22,243 nt of DNA, from the NCBI GenBank assembly GCA_034698045.1, contig JAQGAU010000974.1:1-22243 (forward strand). The letters are read 5' to 3'. Shown here one piece after another: positions 17,037 through 22,243 of the stretch. Under the pieces are notes generated by a model. The model was not told the DNA's origin. It did no database searches and was given only the letters and a program-made list of their open reading frames with translations. The translations under genes and the position numbers were made by a program. This DNA is from Paramacrobiotus richtersi (Eukaryota > Tardigrada > Eutardigrada > Parachela > Macrobiotidae). Positions within the stretch are counted from its first letter, which is position 1; every line of letters begins with the position of its first letter.

Positions 17037-19503
17037 TTAACATGAATTTTCCATTTGATCCACCGTACACAAGGTCACCGATGCATCAGAAGGTTCTGAT
17101 GCCGCTGGTGAATTTTCACCACTGCTTTTCTTTTTATCTTGTGGAATCAGCTCAAAGTATTCATGGGAATCCATTCCGGCGACCGGGCTTTCGCTTGGAA
17201 CAGGCCCATAAAGATATCCCGCATTTTCCATATAATACCGATGGTCCATTTTTACCGGTGACGACCAAGCCGGCACAATCCATTTTTTGGCAGCTTCCTG
17301 TCTGCTTTCCAGAGAAGTTGGTGGAGATATGCTACTGTTATACGTTTGTCCAGATCCAGTGGCCATGTTTAGCTGGGCCTGAATGGTGAAATTCCTCAGA
17401 CCGTCAGATGACTTGTGCAACTGAGATAAGAAATGCTGAGATGCAGCGGGTCCAAACCGGCCAGTTGTGCCGGGATACCACATTTGGCACCCATTATTCA
17501 ACATCGTTCCAGCTATTTGTTGATAGTCAACCTTCGGGACGAGGTCAGGATTACTGTCACTTTCCTGCGGTTTGAAATCGTAGCTGTTCTGCGGTTGGTA
17601 GAACAGGGGCTGCAGAAACGTTGATACTACAAAAAAGCATTCAAATTATAAATGTTATTTCATACTGCTGTTTTAATTAATATGCCGTATCTACCTATTA
17701 TAGTCCGCCAAATTGTCTACGTATAGTAGGTAATCCAGTTATAACTGGCGATTCAGTTCTGAGTAATTATCATCCAATAAATCATTTAAGCATAGGTGAT
17801 GGCTAACCTGTGGGAATATTTGGACAATCCGCAACATGCAGCAACGATGCAGAATCCCACATAAATTTGTCGAAGTTCTTGGCGCCGCTGTGGAAAAATA
17901 TTCCTGCTCGTTAATAATTAATCAGGAAAATGCAACAAAGCTAATCGCTGTCACTTACAATGGCGTGTGTACGTCGCATGGATAGTGTCCGCCACTGAAA
18001 CAACCGTTTACGTTCTGGAAAGCGTATCCCTCGTAACCATGTTCAGATCCTGCAACTGCAAATGCACAATTATACCATGGCATTCAACCGGTTTTAGTGA
18101 CCCGGTAACCACAGTCATTGTATTACAGTTTAATCCTCTGTTGATTATATTTGAGCATAACTCACGCGATCTCATGCGATCCCAAGAACCACCATGATCG
18201 GTCTGACCGGTACGGGTAGTTTCCTTATGACGTGGCAGAAGGACTGATGCTGACTGGGGATTCCTCTGTCCAGTTTGCATTGGTACTAATTCTACTGGAA
18301 TAAAGAAAAAACATTTTTTCGTTCCCTTGTACACAGGCCACTGAAATTTCGAACACAGAAAAATTTATTATAATTGTACTTCTACAGTTGTGACACTGTA
18401 TCACAAACTCATATTCCTAAGCAATTTTCTGTAATATGGAACGCATTACCTGTAGGTTTAACAGATGAAACAACTGCATCGTAACGATGAACATGACTGG
18501 AAAAGGCACCAGATATCTGCGGACCACTGACAACTGGTGTAGCTGGCAGCAACGTTTTCTCTGTTTTAGCTAACACCACTTTTAGCTGCTCTTGATCGTA
18601 TCGAGATGGAATCCATGAAGCGCCCGTGATTTCGGAGATATTCGGCACAGTGAAACTTCTTTCCGTTTGTACAAAAACATCTTTTGCCCTGGCGAACTCA
18701 CATCCTGTCGAGTTTTTCAACACAGGCACATGCAATAAGCGTTTCTTCGGCGGCACAAGGACAATAGGCACAATAAGTGAATGTTCGGACAATGGTTCGC
18801 CATCCTTTTCCGTTTCTACTGTCAGATGCGCAGCAGGAACGGACAAAACTGGCAGCGCATCTATGCCTAAATAAGATATAAATGCAACGCTGCAGAGCAA
18901 CTTACATAAACCAGAACACACTGACCGGCAGGAACTGTCGTTTTCCGAGCAGCTGCTTTGCTGCGCGCATTGGAACGGGGCTCTGAAATTGGTGTACAGA
19001 ATGGTAGGATGAGTTTTCTGTCAATTTCATCAGGACTCACGCTTTCCGGAATGTTTATTGTCCTGAGCAATATCGGGCCCGTCCAGCAGTCTCTTGTACG
19101 CCCCCGGAGGCTTCCGTGCACGCCGATCCGCCCCAGCACGATAATGATGGCTCAGCGAATCATTTAAACTTCGTAATTCGCTGTAACAACTTACGAATCT
19201 CGGTCAAAAGACTAATAGTTTAGGATAATAGTAATTCTGGCTAATAGTTTTGAATAGTTTTAGCTTAAGACTCAAGACAACAATTCATGTCGGCATGTTC
19301 TTCCCGCACCTGCTTGCAATCGTGACGACGCTATCTTTATCGTTCATCTTCTTCTCTGACCTCTTCCCGGATCTCTTGGAGGTACGATAGTCTCCTGGAC
19401 TGGAAAGATTTGGATAAGGAGCCGAGCGGAAGGAGAACTTTTCAGAGAGGCTTGCCACAGTTGCTGTGCCAGGAGGAGCTCTCTCTGTACCGATGGATGA
19501 CAT
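17037..19503 (-). CDS. Gene C: unidentified, largely disordered 565-residue protein, eight coding exons
   Basis: I do not recognise this protein. Exons 19503-19310, 19180-19041, 18982-18926, 18866-18450, 18294-18166, 18049-17959, 17887-17808 and 17626-17037 all join in phase with pyrimidine-rich acceptors and GT donors, giving 565 residues and a stop. The N-terminal 190 residues are Ser/Pro/Arg/Lys-rich with a basic stretch KRSGKRSEKK and then LNDSLSHHYRAGADRRARKPP. The middle is Val/Pro/Thr-rich (VPIVLVPPKKRLLHVPVL). A Gly/Tyr/Cys-containing segment reads FQNVNGCFSGGHYPCDVH, then KNFDKFMWDSASLL, and the last exon is Tyr/Pro/Ser-rich. There are no membrane segments. The basic clusters suggest a nuclear protein (inference). 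The donor of the third exon (GTCAGT) is weak; the stronger GTAAGT at 18905 is out of phase. The ATG at 19503 is the best in-frame start, but an earlier exon is possible because an acceptor precedes it at 19546-19545. Confidence 0.75.
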
Positions 19504-20166
19504 AGTACTGCCTGGATCAACGATTACGGAAGTCTGTGGACTCTGCAAAATATTGTTTGAAGTCTTTACAGCAAAAACTGAGAAACGTACAAACTGTTCC
19601 AGTATGTTACAGCTCAGCTACGCATACAAGAGTCTGTCCTCCCACGAAAGGCACAGCCGATTTAAGCCAACGCATTCACGCAGTCCGTAATTCGCTTTGT
19701 TCGCAAAATTAAAAACCCACAGATGAATGTTAAATAATAAAAAAAAAGAAGTCGGAAATGACATTAGGTAAAAAATCCTGTACCGTTACTAAACAAGTAA
19801 ACATGTATTATAACCAAACTCCAGTGGCTGCTTTGTTGTAGTGAACACATTAGCAACAAGTTACAAGTCCCTGAAACTAGGAACCAAGGGATTTTACGGT
19901 TTCCGTTTCTGACCTCATCGGAATTTCGTTATTGCCCTTTTCGAGACCGCCTGATGCACCGGACCGCCAGTGCGGCGCGGCTGGAATTGCAGTGCATGGT
20001 TCGTATTTTGCACCAAATAGCCTGTCATATGGCGAGAATCTCCAGATAATTTATTTGTCACTCATTTTTATTTGCTACTTTGTAGCATAATTTGCGGAAT
20101 AGTTTTTCAATAAACTACAACTTTTGTCAGCTTTGTGAAATGGTACTATTTTTGTAAGCTCTGCTG
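19504..20166. promoter_or_regulatory. Divergent intergenic region between gene C and NKAP
   Basis: The start codons at 19503 (-) and 20167 (+) face away from each other across 663 bp. The stretch must hold both promoters and 5'UTRs. An acceptor-like ATTTTGCAG on the minus strand, ending at 19545, suggests a 5'UTR intron for gene C. No clear TATA box, repeat or RNA gene was seen. Confidence 0.45.

Positions 20167-22243
<2,077 letters not shown>

Noticed and set aside
16757-17389. 210-codon plus-strand open frame
   Set aside because: Its second half lies antisense to the well-supported last exon of the minus-strand gene (17626-17037); composition is not coding-like.

Overview
This is a eukaryotic, almost certainly animal, nuclear window. 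Every confidently read gene is split by GT-AG introns (49 to about 760 bp, several below 100 bp), genes lie on both strands with short spacers, and the recognisable proteins are animal housekeeping and chromatin factors. The compact layout with strongly diverged protein sequences would suit a fast-evolving invertebrate such as a tardigrade, but that placement is inference. There are no signs of a bacterial, organellar or viral sequence.

Layout, left to right. Positions 1-69 (+) hold the last 22 codons of a gene running in from the left. A small unidentified Pro/Gly/Tyr-rich terminal exon (425-753, -) follows. SNRNP35, the U11/U12-35K protein of the minor spliceosome (2337-3696, -), and RAP1GDS1/SmgGDS, an ARM-repeat chaperone and exchange factor for small GTPases (4135-6467, +), diverge from a 438-bp shared promoter region. 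RAP1GDS1 converges tail to tail with POLR1C, the AC40 subunit of RNA polymerases I and III (6636-7868, -).

The centre holds two tandem MYST-family histone acetyltransferase genes on the minus strand, which I reconstructed exon by exon: copy A (8571 to about 10853) and copy B (12527-16157). Their catalytic exons have matching phases and almost identical lengths (113/113, 73/73, 276/273, 97/97, 156/153), and both carry the same 12-14 residue insertion after the zinc finger, so they are sister paralogues. Copy B keeps the active-site cysteine and glutamate. Copy A keeps the glutamate but has lysine at the cysteine position. Copy B resembles the KAT6/KAT7 branch.

Next is an unidentified, mostly disordered 565-residue protein encoded by eight coding exons (17037-19503, -), here called gene C. 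It diverges across a 663-bp spacer from NKAP (20167 to beyond the right end, +), a nuclear splicing and corepressor protein read up to its sixth exon.

The recognised genes serve RNA processing (SNRNP35, NKAP), transcription (POLR1C), chromatin acetylation (two MYST copies) and small-GTPase prenylation or trafficking (RAP1GDS1). They look like ordinary genomic neighbours, not an operon. The most notable observations are the MYST tandem pair with a cysteine-lacking copy, a CxxC...CxxC insertion in the RAP1GDS1 product, a palindromic repeat cluster in an intron of MYST copy B, and a weak motif and phase similarity between gene C and the N-terminal part of copy B.
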